64,000 bases of DNA. Origin: JAJFUV01 sp964561215. GTDB taxonomy: Bacteria > Acidobacteriota > Terriglobia > Bryobacterales > Bryobacteraceae. Shown here in pieces: positions 17,129 to 25,523 of this stretch. Position numbers and translations under genes: made by a program. The stretch covers positions 62,001-126,000 of the forward strand of contig CAZLOS010000001.1 in NCBI GenBank assembly GCA_964561215.1, given 5' to 3'. The notes under the pieces were generated by a model, which worked only from the letters and a program-made list of their open reading frames with translations, made no database searches and was not told the DNA's origin. Each line of letters opens with the position of its first letter. The stretch's first letter is position 1.

Positions 17129-18727
17129 TCACCAGGAGCGGTCGATGCCGGCGACGGATAGAGTTGCATCCACCAGTCGCACATACACTTTTACCATGCG
17201 GCGCTTATCGCCCGTCTGCCTGATTTCGGCCACGTAGTAGCCCGTGCCCCCCGAAGCCCCGGGCACTTCGAATCCGTTCGCGCCGGGGATCGGTGTGCTG
17301 TGCGAGGAAGCATTGTCGAAGTTCGCCCAGGCGATCGTGAGCGGACGCTCCTTCACAGTGCCGTGCCGCAGGCCGAGATCGTCGAACACCAGCCGGCCTC
17401 CACGCACCGCGAAGTTGTCGAGCGGCAGAACCTTCTCAAGGTACGCGCGTCCCACGCGGTCCCGGCGCTCGGCGAGCACTTTCGCGACGTAGGACTCCGC
17501 TTCACGGCCGGTGTACCGGCCGGTCGAAACAAGGGCCCGCAGTTGTTCATCGGTGAAGGCCACGACCTGCTTGGCGGCCCAGAAGGCGTCCGCCGCGTCG
17601 CATTGCTCGAAGGCGGGATTCGGATACTCGGGCACCCAGGTTTCCGGGTTGAAGACGCTCGCCTCGAAGCGTCCCACGGAGGGCAGATCCGGATAGTGGA
17701 CTCGAGCCCAGGCCGGCACATCGAGGCCAAGAGTGAAGAAATGGCGGGCCGACGTTCTCCAATTGAACAGATACTCATTCCCCGACCGCGGTGGGTTGGC
17801 CTTGGTGCTGCCGCTGCCGAGCGTGGACCCGAAATCCATCAGGTAATGCCGGATATAGTGCCGGCCGCCGTCGTCGACCACCGTGTCGAGCGTGTTGACC
17901 GCGCGCGAGTCCTCGTGGTTGAGCCAGGCGCAGAAGACGCGCAAACCGCGCAGATCGCGGCGCTGCTGGTGCGGCACGATGTCGTTCGGATCGTCCTGGC
18001 GCAGTCCGCGATAACGGAAGGGACCAATAGGCTTGCCCTCGACGGCGCGGCTGGCAATAGCGCGGTAACGGCCCTGCGAATCCTTGGGCACGTTCAGGAG
18101 GATTTCCAGCAGGTCGCGCCGCGTCATCTTGTGCTTGTAACCGAGCTTGTCGGCCAGCATGACGTTCTTACCGAGCACCAGGCGGCTTTCGTCGAAGTAA
18201 ACGACGTAGTTGTCCGGCACGTGGTAGCCGAGAGCGTAGAAGACACGCGCCACGATGACGTCGGCCGCGGTGGCCATCTCGGGGTTCGTAAGCGGATCGA
18301 ACTTCAGGAAGTAGGAGCGCTTGTTCTGGTCCACGATGGTAAAGCCTGGCGTGACTCCTTCGCTCTTGGCCTTGATCACGGTCCAGGCGCCGGCCGTCGC
18401 GGGCGGAGTGCGCCCGCCGGGGCCCAGTTCGAGCGCTTCGAGGCTCATCGGATGGAAGTAGTGCCGATGCGTGTACCAGGCGCCATCCATGGGCTCACCG
18501 AGCGTGTTTACGCCTTGGGCGGGCTTGCATTTATCATGACGGCCGGGGAGGGCGAAGTCGTTCTGTAGAAAGTCGTAGAAGTCGCTCAACTTGCGCGACA
18601 GCACCTTGCCAACGTCGAGCGGAGCGGGTTCCTTGGCCAGCGGATCGTCCGGATAGAATACCGGAGCGGCGCCGACAAGTGTGGCGGCTGCGAGCGCGAC
18701 GAGTGACACCAGGCGTGTGATCCGCAT
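17129..18727 (-). CDS. Secreted protein with a kinase-like fold (predicted)
   Basis: The start ATG at 18727 overlaps the stop of the Omp85 gene (ATGA); a longer frame to 18796 lacks a signal peptide. The 532-residue product begins with a signal peptide (MRITRLVSLVALAAATLVGA). It then shows, in order, a possible nucleotide-binding Lys (RSYFLKFDP), a loop AWLNHEDSRAVNTLD that looks like a D-x4-N catalytic loop, and HYLMDFGSTLG that looks like a DFG motif. Spacing fits atypical kinases (HipA, CotH, FAM20 or PI3/4-kinase related). The second half (PEYPNPAFEQCDAADAFWAAKQVVAFTDEQLRALV) is helical and may hold the substrate. No substrate is known. Confidence 0.7.
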   Translation of the reverse strand: MRITRLVSLVALAAATLVGAAPVFYPDDPLAKEPAPLDVGKVLSRKLSDFYDFLQNDFALPGRHDKCKPAQGVNTLGEPMDGAWYTHRHYFHPMSLEALELGPGGRTPPATAGAWTVIKAKSEGVTPGFTIVDQNKRSYFLKFDPLTNPEMATAADVIVARVFYALGYHVPDNYVVYFDESRLVLGKNVMLADKLGYKHKMTRRDLLEILLNVPKDSQGRYRAIASRAVEGKPIGPFRYRGLRQDDPNDIVPHQQRRDLRGLRVFCAWLNHEDSRAVNTLDTVVDDGGRHYIRHYLMDFGSTLGSGSTKANPPRSGNEYLFNWRTSARHFFTLGLDVPAWARVHYPDLPSVGRFEASVFNPETWVPEYPNPAFEQCDAADAFWAAKQVVAFTDEQLRALVSTGRYTGREAESYVAKVLAERRDRVGRAYLEKVLPLDNFAVRGGRLVFDDLGLRHGTVKERPLTIAWANFDNASSHSTPIPGANGFEVPGASGGTGYYVAEIRQTGDKRRMVKVYVRLVDATLSVAGIDRSW

Positions 18728-19992
18728 CAGAGCACCGGGTGCGTTCCGCTCGTGCCGAGCGGGCGCGGGGCGAAATGGTCGTTGAACTTCAGCCAAATCT
18801 GGTAGCCTTCGTGGCTGAAGCCGACATCCAGGCGCAGGAAGGTGCGGTTGCGCGTGTTGAAGCGGAAACCGAAACCCACCGAGCTTTCCAGATCGTGGAA
18901 ATTGAGCTGAGAGCGCCTGGCGAAGACCTTGCCGGCATCGGCGAAAAGCGCCATGTCGAGGCCTGAAAACACCTCCCAGCGGTACTCGCCGTTCATCACC
19001 AGGAGATTGTTGTCGCGGAAGCGGAACGGCCGGAATCCTCGCAGGTTCTCAGACCCGCCCAGATCCGGCTGCAGGTAGAACGGCACGGCGCGGCCCGCGT
19101 CAGTATCGGTCAGCACGCCGTGTGCGCGCAAAGCGAAGACGCGCCGGTGGTTGAACAGGCCGATGTACTGCTCGAGGTCGATGTCCATGCGGCGGAACGA
19201 ATACCGGCTCAGGCCGCGGTCGTCGTACCAGGTCCGCTGGAACAGGTACCGGCCGCCGTCGCGGGGCCCCAGTTTGTCGTCCCGGTAATCCAGCTCGACA
19301 AACGGTCCGTACCGCACAAAATCCGTCTGTCGGTCCAGGCCGGTGACCGTTGCCGCCGTGTAGGTGCGGTCGGCGGAAGCGTAGCGGTCATCGCGTCCGG
19401 GGCCCACGTTGATCGTGGTGTAACCGGCCGATGCTCCCAGCCGCAGGGCGCGCAGGGGCTGAACTCCGGCGAGACCATCGACGGAGATGTCCTCGAAACG
19501 GTAGTTCGTGCGTCCGGTTTTCGCCGAATCCGGTCCCGGGCCGTAGTAGGGGAGACCCGAGTAATTGTGGTGCACGGCGCGCGACGACACAAAGAAGCGG
19601 TCCCGCGCGAGCCGTGGGGCGATGGTTTCAACTTCAAAACGGTTGTAACCGCGAGTGGACGTCTGAGCTGCGGCGCGGAAGCTCAATTGGCCCGAGAACA
19701 GATCCTCACGGAAATATTCCGGACCGATGCCGAAACCTCCGCCGGTCACCATGCCGCCCAGCTTCGCGCGCAGACCGTTGAATCCCGCACCGACCCGCGC
19801 CAGGATCTTGTCGTCGTGGAGCCAGCGCAGAAACGCTTCGGTTCTGGTCACATCGTCGGGCTTCAACTGGGGCTGGCGTTCCCGGCGTTCCTGTTGAATC
19901 TGTTCGGCCCGCGTGGCGACCTGAGCGTCTGCTTCGGGGCACCAGGTGCAAAAAGCAATCGTCAGGCAGGAGATAAGCCCCTTTTTCGTCAA
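18727..19992 (-). CDS. Omp85/BamA-like outer-membrane beta-barrel without POTRA domains
   Basis: The 421-residue product has a signal peptide ending near EADAQ, a short helical region, then about 16 predicted strands. The hallmark LGGSENLRGFRPFRFRDNN corresponds to the Omp85 loop-6 (V/I)RG(F/Y) motif near residue 325, and the protein ends in aromatic strand-like residues. POTRA repeats expected before the barrel are absent, as in some patatin-associated or accessory Omp85 proteins. It is the first gene of the run with the kinase-like protein and the NTT transporter. Signal-peptide start is clear. Confidence 0.85.
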   Translation of the reverse strand: MTKKGLISCLTIAFCTWCPEADAQVATRAEQIQQERRERQPQLKPDDVTRTEAFLRWLHDDKILARVGAGFNGLRAKLGGMVTGGGFGIGPEYFREDLFSGQLSFRAAAQTSTRGYNRFEVETIAPRLARDRFFVSSRAVHHNYSGLPYYGPGPDSAKTGRTNYRFEDISVDGLAGVQPLRALRLGASAGYTTINVGPGRDDRYASADRTYTAATVTGLDRQTDFVRYGPFVELDYRDDKLGPRDGGRYLFQRTWYDDRGLSRYSFRRMDIDLEQYIGLFNHRRVFALRAHGVLTDTDAGRAVPFYLQPDLGGSENLRGFRPFRFRDNNLLVMNGEYRWEVFSGLDMALFADAGKVFARRSQLNFHDLESSVGFGFRFNTRNRTFLRLDVGFSHEGYQIWLKFNDHFAPRPLGTSGTHPVL

Positions 19993-20022
19993 CGAGACGA
20001 TTGTAGCAGAGGCGCCGCGGTA

Positions 20023-21051
20023 CTAGGCGGTCATGCGCTTCAACTGGCCGCAGGCGGCGTAAACGTCGCGGCCGCGCGGCTTGCGGATGAAGCAGGGCAC
20101 GCTGCGGCGCACGACGTCCTGAAACGCCAGCACGCACTCGGGCGCAGGCGTCTCAAACGGGATATCCGGGCCCGGATTCAGCGCGATCAGGTTCACCTTG
20201 CACTTGAGTTGGCCGATGAGCTTCACGACGCGCCGGGCATCTTGCTCAGTGTCGTTCACTCCCTTGAGCAGGACATACTCGAATGTGAGCCGCTCCCAGG
20301 GACGCAGCGGGTAGGCGCGGCAAGCCTCCATCAGTTCCGCGAGCGGAAACTTGCGCGTGATCGGCATCAGGGCGAGCCTCTGCTCCTGGGTCGATGCGTT
20401 CAGCGAGATGGCCAGCTTTGGCCGCACAGCCTCGCGGCCCAGTTCCGCCATCCTGGGGATGATGCCCGACGTTGACACCGTGACGCGCCGCGGCGAGATG
20501 TCCATGCCATGGGCATCCGTGAGGATCCTGGTGGCTTTCACCACATTCGCAAGGTTGAGCAGCGGCTCCCCCATCCCCATCATGACGATGTTGAGCCGGC
20601 GCGCATCCCGGTCCCCGGCGAATGCTCGAGCCAAGACGGCCACTTGTCCCACGATTTCACCGGCCGTGAGATTGCGCTCCAGTCCCATGCGTGCCGTCAG
20701 GCAGAAGGCGCAATCGACGGGGCAACCCACCTGCGTCGAGATGCAGACGGTGTCCCGGGACTCCTCGGGCATCCACACGGCTTCCACCGTGCGCCCGTCA
20801 TCCAGCCGCAGCAATGTGCGGCGGGTGCCGTCGGCGCTCGTGAATGCCGCCGTGATCTCCGGCCATCCTACCTGCCACTCACCAACCAGACGCTCGCGTA
20901 GCGCGGAGGGCAGGGAAGTCGCCTCGCCTAGATCCGTAACTCGTTGTTTGTAAATGGCTTCGTAGAGCTGACGCGCGCGGTATGCCGGTTCGGCCGTACC
21001 CAGGACGGCGCGCAATTCTTCCCGATCCATGCCGACCAGCGCCTGCCCCAC
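20023..21051 (-). CDS. rlmN: Dual-specificity 23S rRNA A2503 / tRNA A37 C2-methyltransferase RlmN
   Basis: RlmN is a radical SAM enzyme that methylates C2 of adenosine 2503 in 23S rRNA and A37 in some tRNAs. The 342-residue protein has the CxxxCxxC cluster motif (GCPVDCAFCLT, about residues 108-117), MGMGEPLLN, the ISLNASTQEQR block, and the C-terminal acceptor Cys in YAACGQLK. Family length is normal. It lies 31 nt before (downstream in map terms) the Omp85 gene on the same strand, possibly read into it. Confidence 0.96.
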   Translation of the reverse strand: MGQALVGMDREELRAVLGTAEPAYRARQLYEAIYKQRVTDLGEATSLPSALRERLVGEWQVGWPEITAAFTSADGTRRTLLRLDDGRTVEAVWMPEESRDTVCISTQVGCPVDCAFCLTARMGLERNLTAGEIVGQVAVLARAFAGDRDARRLNIVMMGMGEPLLNLANVVKATRILTDAHGMDISPRRVTVSTSGIIPRMAELGREAVRPKLAISLNASTQEQRLALMPITRKFPLAELMEACRAYPLRPWERLTFEYVLLKGVNDTEQDARRVVKLIGQLKCKVNLIALNPGPDIPFETPAPECVLAFQDVVRRSVPCFIRKPRGRDVYAACGQLKRMTA

Positions 21052-21074
21052 AACTCCAGTCTAGCGCGAAGGCT

Positions 21075-21503
21075 CTATTTTTTCGCCGTCACCGTAATCT
21101 CGACATGCGCCCCACCGGCGAGCTTCGTGACTCCCACCGTTGTGCGCGTCGGCCGCGGCTCGCTCTTGAAGAAATTCAAGTATACGGCGTTCATCTGCTT
21201 GAACTGATCCATATCGGTCAGGTACACCTGGGCCGAAACGACATCCTGGTAGTCCATGCCGCCGGCTCTCAAGAGAATCCCTATGTTTTGAAGACACAGT
21301 TTCACTTCGTCCTCGAAACGCTCGGGAATCTTGCCGGTCTTCAGATCCGCGCCGGTATTGCCCGAGACATACAGGGTGTCCCCTGCCAGGATTGCCGCGC
21401 TGAACGGCCGTCCGCCGGGGAACTCCTTTGGCTGCACCACCTTCTTGGGTGCGGCCGAAAGGGTCGCGGCAAGCAGAACGAGAGCGATCAAACTTGAACG
21501 CAT
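21075..21503 (-). CDS. RidA-family enamine/imine deaminase with a signal peptide
   Basis: RidA proteins hydrolyse reactive 2-aminoacrylate-type enamines. The start at 21503 gives a signal peptide (MRSSLIALVLLAATLSAAP) and a 142-residue protein. The domain keeps GGRPFSAAILAGDTLYVSGNTG, LCLQNIGILLRAGGMDYQDVV, and PRPTRTTVGVTKLAGGAHVEI with the substrate Arg and Glu. Cytoplasmic RidA lacks a signal; the exported form suggests a periplasmic role. An alternative upstream start at 21563 only adds a non-signal stretch. It sits 24 nt upstream of rlmN. Confidence 0.88.
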   Translation of the reverse strand: MRSSLIALVLLAATLSAAPKKVVQPKEFPGGRPFSAAILAGDTLYVSGNTGADLKTGKIPERFEDEVKLCLQNIGILLRAGGMDYQDVVSAQVYLTDMDQFKQMNAVYLNFFKSEPRPTRTTVGVTKLAGGAHVEITVTAKK

Positions 21504-21633
21504 TATCCGTAGCATAATGCGATAATACTTCAGAAGGAGTACTCTGAGGTACCTGCGTACCATCGCAAAATGTAACGTTGCCTCTATTGTTGAGCGGGTT
21601 GCGGTAGCCGATCATAAGTTAGGAACGAGGAGC

Positions 21634-22023
21634 ATGGACAAGCCGGTGACGAATACGACAACTGCTGCTGGGTCTCAAGGGTTTTCTTCCGAACGGCGTG
21701 CCGCCGACCGCTTCCCTATCGAAAGAGAAGTTCAATACAAGGTGCTGAGCAAGAGAGGCGGCTTCGAATCGGGGGGCGGCCAGACAATCAACATATCGAG
21801 CAGCGGAGTACTGTTCACGACGGATCGCTTTCTGATCCCGGGAAGGCGGCTGGAACTATCGATCAGTTGGCCCGCACAGCTCAACGAAAAGTGCCAACTC
21901 AAGCTTGTTGCGCGCGGACGCGTGGTGCGATGCGAGGAGGGCCAAGCCGCCATCGAGATCCAGCAGTACGAATTCCGCACGCGCAAAGCGAATCCCTCGA
22001 ACTCAGTTCCCGCAGTCGCGTAG
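21634..22023 (+). CDS. PilZ-domain protein (c-di-GMP receptor)
   Basis: The 129-residue single-domain protein has the two c-di-GMP-binding parts: ERRAADRF (RxxxR type) and NISSSG (D/NxSxxG type), then the six-strand barrel (PGRRLELSISWPAQLNEKCQLKLVARGRVVRCEEGQAAIEIQQYEF). It has no other domain, so it likely acts by protein-protein contact. A GAGGAG site is 4-9 nt before the ATG. A GGDEF enzyme in the same window could supply the ligand, but no direct link is shown. Confidence 0.92.
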   Translation: MDKPVTNTTTAAGSQGFSSERRAADRFPIEREVQYKVLSKRGGFESGGGQTINISSSGVLFTTDRFLIPGRRLELSISWPAQLNEKCQLKLVARGRVVRCEEGQAAIEIQQYEFRTRKANPSNSVPAVA

Positions 22024-22041
22024 CGCAAGCCCCGCCGCTCG

Positions 22042-22731
22042 TCACCGGGCGTGCTCCTTGCCGTTCGACGTCCGTTCCCGGATCAGTTTGAGCACACGTT
22101 CTTCGACCTCGTCGAGCGACAGCGCGGTCGAATCCAGGTAGACAGCGTCGGGCGCTTGCAGCAGCGGCGCTTCCTTACGTGTGCGGTCTCGCGTGTCGCG
22201 CTCGGCAATTTGAAGAGCGACTTCCCGCGGATCGGCCTCCAAACCTTTTTCCTGCAGCTCGCGCGTGCGTCGCGTGGCGCGCTCGCCGGGCCGCGCGTCC
22301 AGGAAGATCTTGATCCCCGCGTCCGGGAACACCACTGTGCCGATGTCCCGGCCCTCCATCACCACGCTTGTGGAGGCGGCCGTGGCCCGCTGCTTCTCCA
22401 CCAGGGCGCGGCGCACGCCGGCGAAGGTGGAAACGCGCGAAGCGGCGTCGCCCATCTCGGGAGCGCGGATGGCCTCGGAAACGTCCTCGCCGTTCAGTGT
22501 GATTCCGGTCGCGCCCGCCTGGAATTCGATTTGTGCCGCCCGCGCGAGCTGCTCCAGCTTCTGCGCGTCGCCGAGGTCCACGCCCGCGCGGATGGCCCAC
22601 AACGCGACGGCGCGATACATGGCGCCGGTGTCGATGTAGATAAACCCGAGCTTGGAAGCCACGCGGCGGGCGATGGTGCTCTTCCCGGCGCCTGCGGGCC
22701 CATCGATGGCGATGACCAGTGGTTTCGACAT
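22042..22731 (-). CDS. cmk: (d)CMP kinase Cmk
   Basis: Cmk phosphorylates CMP and dCMP with ATP. The 229-residue protein has the P-loop IDGPAGAGKST, the IDTGAMYRAVALWA CMP-binding region, VVMEGRDIGTVVFPDA, and the lid segment with ERDTRDRTRKEAPL. Family length is normal (about 220-230). It converges with the PilZ gene (18-nt gap) and diverges from the small metallopeptidase gene. Confidence 0.96.
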   Translation of the reverse strand: MSKPLVIAIDGPAGAGKSTIARRVASKLGFIYIDTGAMYRAVALWAIRAGVDLGDAQKLEQLARAAQIEFQAGATGITLNGEDVSEAIRAPEMGDAASRVSTFAGVRRALVEKQRATAASTSVVMEGRDIGTVVFPDAGIKIFLDARPGERATRRTRELQEKGLEADPREVALQIAERDTRDRTRKEAPLLQAPDAVYLDSTALSLDEVEERVLKLIRERTSNGKEHAR

Positions 22732-22769
22732 GGGCAGCTACCAGGATAGCCGTAATATGATGGGGGCGC

Positions 22770-23126
22770 ATGGACCCGCGCGAATTCGAGCTGCTGGTGG
22801 AGAAAGGACTGCGGGCGATCCCCGCGCGGTTCCGCCGGCGCATGGACAATGTGGCGGTGGTGGTCGAGCAGGAAGGCCCTCCCGGATTGCTGGGACTCTA
22901 CCACGGCCGCCCGCTCACGCGCCGCAGCGTGAGCGACGGCTTCGTCATGCCCGACCGCATCACCATCTACCAGGGTCCTCACGAGCGCGCCGCGCGCAGC
23001 CGCGAGCACCTGGAGCGCATGGTGGCGGAAACCGTCTGGCACGAAGTGGCCCACTATTTCGGCATGGACGAAGCGCGCGTGCGCCGGGCGGAGGCGACGT
23101 GGCGGAGGCGCGCTCAGCGCCCCTGA
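22770..23126 (+). CDS. Small zincin-like metallopeptidase
   Basis: The 118-residue protein matches the bacterial minimal zincin family: it begins with EFELLVEKGLRAIPARFRRRMDNVAVVVE and ends with the HExxH zinc motif in ETVWHEVAHYFGMDEARV (a downstream Asp/Glu is present). These proteins lack a signal peptide and have no known substrate. The last 13 nt overlap the 3' end of the convergent GspK-like gene. Confidence 0.88.
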   Translation: MDPREFELLVEKGLRAIPARFRRRMDNVAVVVEQEGPPGLLGLYHGRPLTRRSVSDGFVMPDRITIYQGPHERAARSREHLERMVAETVWHEVAHYFGMDEARVRRAEATWRRRAQRP

Positions 23127-24211
23127 CCGGGAAGGCCGCCGAGCGGCGAGTTCGTTCCCGGAGTAATTCCAGAGCCGGTTCCCATTCCCGTCCCCATGCC
23201 CGTTCCGGTTCCGGTGCGGGTACCCTGTTGTCCGGTCATGGCCGCGGTGGCCTTGGCCGCGTCCTTGCGCACGTCATAGACGAATTCCCACTCGTTGTAA
23301 GCGGTGCGTTCCCCGTAGACCTTGATGCCTTCTTCTTCCGCTTTGCTGGCCACGCCCGCCAGTCCTCCGCCGATCTGCGTGCCGCCGGACTGTATGCCCG
23401 CCAGTCCTCCGGCGCGCGGCGTAGTGAGAATTCTCCGGATCATGTCCAGCGCCTGGTTGGAGGCCGTGGGAGTCATGCCGGTGGCCGCGGGGGCAGCGCC
23501 CGTCATGGTGGGGAAAGGCGACGGCACTCCGCCGGCGTTCTGCTGATCGGCGATCTGCTGCGAGGTGTTTGCCGCTGTCGCGGTGGTCCCGGACGAGTTT
23601 TGGCCGGACGGTTGCGCCGCACCCGCTGCGTCCGCCGTCGAACCTTCTTCGGAGGGCGTCTTCTTCTCTCGTTCCCAGGCTCTCCTCCTGCGGAAGCGGG
23701 AGCCCGATTCCGATTGCGCGCCGGGCAACGGTTCCGTGCTGCCGAATGCCGGGCCGGAGGTGATGAACGCACTTGCTGTTGAGGTTGCCGTACCGGACTT
23801 CGAGTCCTTACCCTCGGTTCTGTCCTTGTCCGAATCCACGCCCTTTGCTTTTTGGGCCTTGTCGTAAACCAGGGAATCCGTGAACACGCCGCCGGGTCCG
23901 ACGTGGACCAGCCGCCACTCTTCCTTGCCTGTCATAGGGTCGCGGTATCGCCGCCGAAGATACCGGACGTTGTTGGTGTTTTCCAGCTCTTCCAGGTTGG
24001 CCGGGTACTTATTCCACCTCCGCACGTACAGCCGGATGGCGCGCGAATACTGCTCGCCGCGCTCGATCAGCATGCCTTCCTTGACGCGCTGGCTCTCGAA
24101 TGCCGCGCGCGGCAGTTCCATGTAGAACATGATGGCGATGGAGGCGGCCATCAGAAACACGAACAGCAGCGCGAATCCGCGCTCGCCCTCCGGTTTGCGT
24201 CCGCGTCTCAC
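23114..24211 (-). CDS. GspK-like pseudopilin / general secretion protein with low-complexity tail
   Basis: The 365-residue protein has a prepilin-like N-terminus (GERGFALLFVFLMAASIAIMF): a Gly cleavage point, then a hydrophobic helix without Glu at +5, as in GspK-type minor pseudopilins. A short globular part with an RRRYRDPMTGKEEWRLV motif (a common Acidobacteria pilin-associated sequence) follows, then a Ser/Thr/Gly-rich region (residues 130-275), and a Gly-Thr/Met-Gly tail. It is the last gene of the pilus operon (4-nt overlap with the preceding gene). The role as tip or assembly protein is inferred. Confidence 0.7.
   Translation of the reverse strand: MRRGRKPEGERGFALLFVFLMAASIAIMFYMELPRAAFESQRVKEGMLIERGEQYSRAIRLYVRRWNKYPANLEELENTNNVRYLRRRYRDPMTGKEEWRLVHVGPGGVFTDSLVYDKAQKAKGVDSDKDRTEGKDSKSGTATSTASAFITSGPAFGSTEPLPGAQSESGSRFRRRRAWEREKKTPSEEGSTADAAGAAQPSGQNSSGTTATAANTSQQIADQQNAGGVPSPFPTMTGAAPAATGMTPTASNQALDMIRRILTTPRAGGLAGIQSGGTQIGGGLAGVASKAEEEGIKVYGERTAYNEWEFVYDVRKDAAKATAAMTGQQGTRTGTGTGMGTGMGTGSGITPGTNSPLGGLPGQGR
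23174..23226 (-). repeat. Short GT/GM-G tandem repeat inside a CDS
   Basis: About 8 near-identical hexameric units on the minus strand encode GTGTGMGTGMGTGSG in the tail of the GspK-like protein. This may be variable in length between strains. Confidence 0.6.
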
Positions 24212-24921
24212 CCGCCCATCTCCCTTGCGAGCTGCAGCGTCTGCTGCCCTTCGAACTGCGTGTCTTCCATGATGACCGAGTTCACGCCGATGCGGACCAC
24301 TTTGTAACGCTTCTTGACCAGTTCGCCTTCCCCCGCCACGAAGATCTCCTCGCCTTCGAGGAAGAACGCGCGGCGTCCGCCGCCCCGCGAAGCGGTCACG
24401 TATCCGAAGAACCGCAAGGGGATGGCCGGCGCCTGCGGCTTGAAAACCGGCTTGGGCGGCTCCGGTGGCGGAGGCGGCAATGGGCCCATGAATCTCCGCG
24501 CCGCCCGCTTGGGCAGGATCTTGGCTTCCGGTGCTTTCGGCGGCGGGGCGGCGGCAGCCTGGCCGAATTCGAACAGGCTGCGCATCCCGCCGGTGAACTT
24601 CACCTGTTGCAGGCGGGCGAGAAGGTCCAGCCGCAAAGTCGGATCGGCGGTCGCCGGATCCAGGCGGTCCTCCGGCCTGCGCGGCTTGAGCGATGGACGG
24701 AATTCCTGCCGCGTCAAACGGGACGTGTCGCGCCGCGCCTCGTCGCGCACCTCCCCCGGCACTGTTGGCGCGGCCGGCTGTCTCGTCGCCACGGAAGGAG
24801 CGCCGGGCGCGGAGCTGCGCGGCACATCCTCTGTGTGGTAATTCGAGTAGAACAAGTACGCGGCCGTCAGGAGCAAACCCGCCAGGATAGCGGCCTTCTT
24901 CGGTTCGGCGCCCAGCTTCAT
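24208..24921 (-). CDS. PilP/GspC-like assembly protein (predicted)
   Basis: The 237-residue protein has one N-terminal membrane segment (AAILAGLLLTAAYLFYSNY), a long Pro/Ala/Arg-rich linker with polyproline (PLPPPPPEPPKPVFKPQAP), and a small C-terminal beta domain (IPLRFFGYVTASRGGGRRAFFLEGEEIFVAGEGELVKKRYKVVRIG). This resembles the HR domain of PilP/GspC (inner-membrane platform to secretin link). The place after PilO and before the pseudopilin fits. No sequence hallmark is decisive. Confidence 0.65.
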   Translation of the reverse strand: MKLGAEPKKAAILAGLLLTAAYLFYSNYHTEDVPRSSAPGAPSVATRQPAAPTVPGEVRDEARRDTSRLTRQEFRPSLKPRRPEDRLDPATADPTLRLDLLARLQQVKFTGGMRSLFEFGQAAAAPPPKAPEAKILPKRAARRFMGPLPPPPPEPPKPVFKPQAPAIPLRFFGYVTASRGGGRRAFFLEGEEIFVAGEGELVKKRYKVVRIGVNSVIMEDTQFEGQQTLQLAREMGG

Positions 24922-25523
24922 TTCGCCTCCGAGTCCTCGCGCACGAACGTATTCAACTTCATGCTCACATTCAACATGCCGCCGGTCGATTGTGGGGCGG
25001 CCTGCAGAAACTCGATGATCAGGAACCTCGGCGACCGGTCCAGCAAGTTCACGAATTGGACCAGGTCGGCGTAACTGCCCTCGTAATTGCCGGTGATGGT
25101 CATCATGCTCAACGTGTCGCTGCCCTCCACCGGCTCGAACACGAAGCTATGCTCCTTCGGGCGCATGCCCACCTGCTTGGCGGACTTCACCAGTTCGCTG
25201 ACCATGGTGGAACTGGCGGTACGGCGGCTGACAAACGCGCCGGTCATGAACCTGTCGCCTTCGCTGCGCGCCTTTTCGATCTTGGCGGCGATGGTCCGCT
25301 TCTGGTTGAGCGCCGCCTGTTTCTGCTGCACGTCGCGCTGCAGCGCGGCGAGTTGCCGTTCCAGATCTTCGGCTGAACCTCCGAAAGGATGGAAGGCGAA
25401 CACCGCGGCCGCCAGGTTCGCCGCCAGCAATACGCCGATCGCGCCGCGCATCAGGGCGCGCGGCTGCTTGACGGCGCGATGCCAGCGCCCTGCTTCCAGC
25501 CACGATCTATAGCTTCTGGACAT
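24918..25523 (-). CDS. pilO: PilO-like inner-membrane platform protein
   Basis: The 201-residue protein has one N-terminal transmembrane helix (RGAIGVLLAANLAAAVFAF), a coiled coil (residues 50-85, DLERQLAALQRDVQQKQAAL), and a C-terminal ferredoxin-like domain with SMMTITGNYEGSYADLVQFVNLLDRSPRFLIIEFL, the typical PilO segment. It pairs with PilN. The gene overlaps pilN by 17 nt and the next gene by 4 nt. Confidence 0.88.
   Translation of the reverse strand: MSRSYRSWLEAGRWHRAVKQPRALMRGAIGVLLAANLAAAVFAFHPFGGSAEDLERQLAALQRDVQQKQAALNQKRTIAAKIEKARSEGDRFMTGAFVSRRTASSTMVSELVKSAKQVGMRPKEHSFVFEPVEGSDTLSMMTITGNYEGSYADLVQFVNLLDRSPRFLIIEFLQAAPQSTGGMLNVSMKLNTFVREDSEAK

Noticed and set aside
17300..20475. 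Large plus-strand frames opposite the kinase-like and Omp85 genes
   Set aside because: Compositional shadows without membrane or domain features; the minus-strand genes have signal peptides and overlapping starts.
21061..21615. Minus-strand frame with a pilin-like GNVTFCDG near its start
   Set aside because: It overlaps the RidA gene in another frame, and the rest of the protein has no such features; a chance match.
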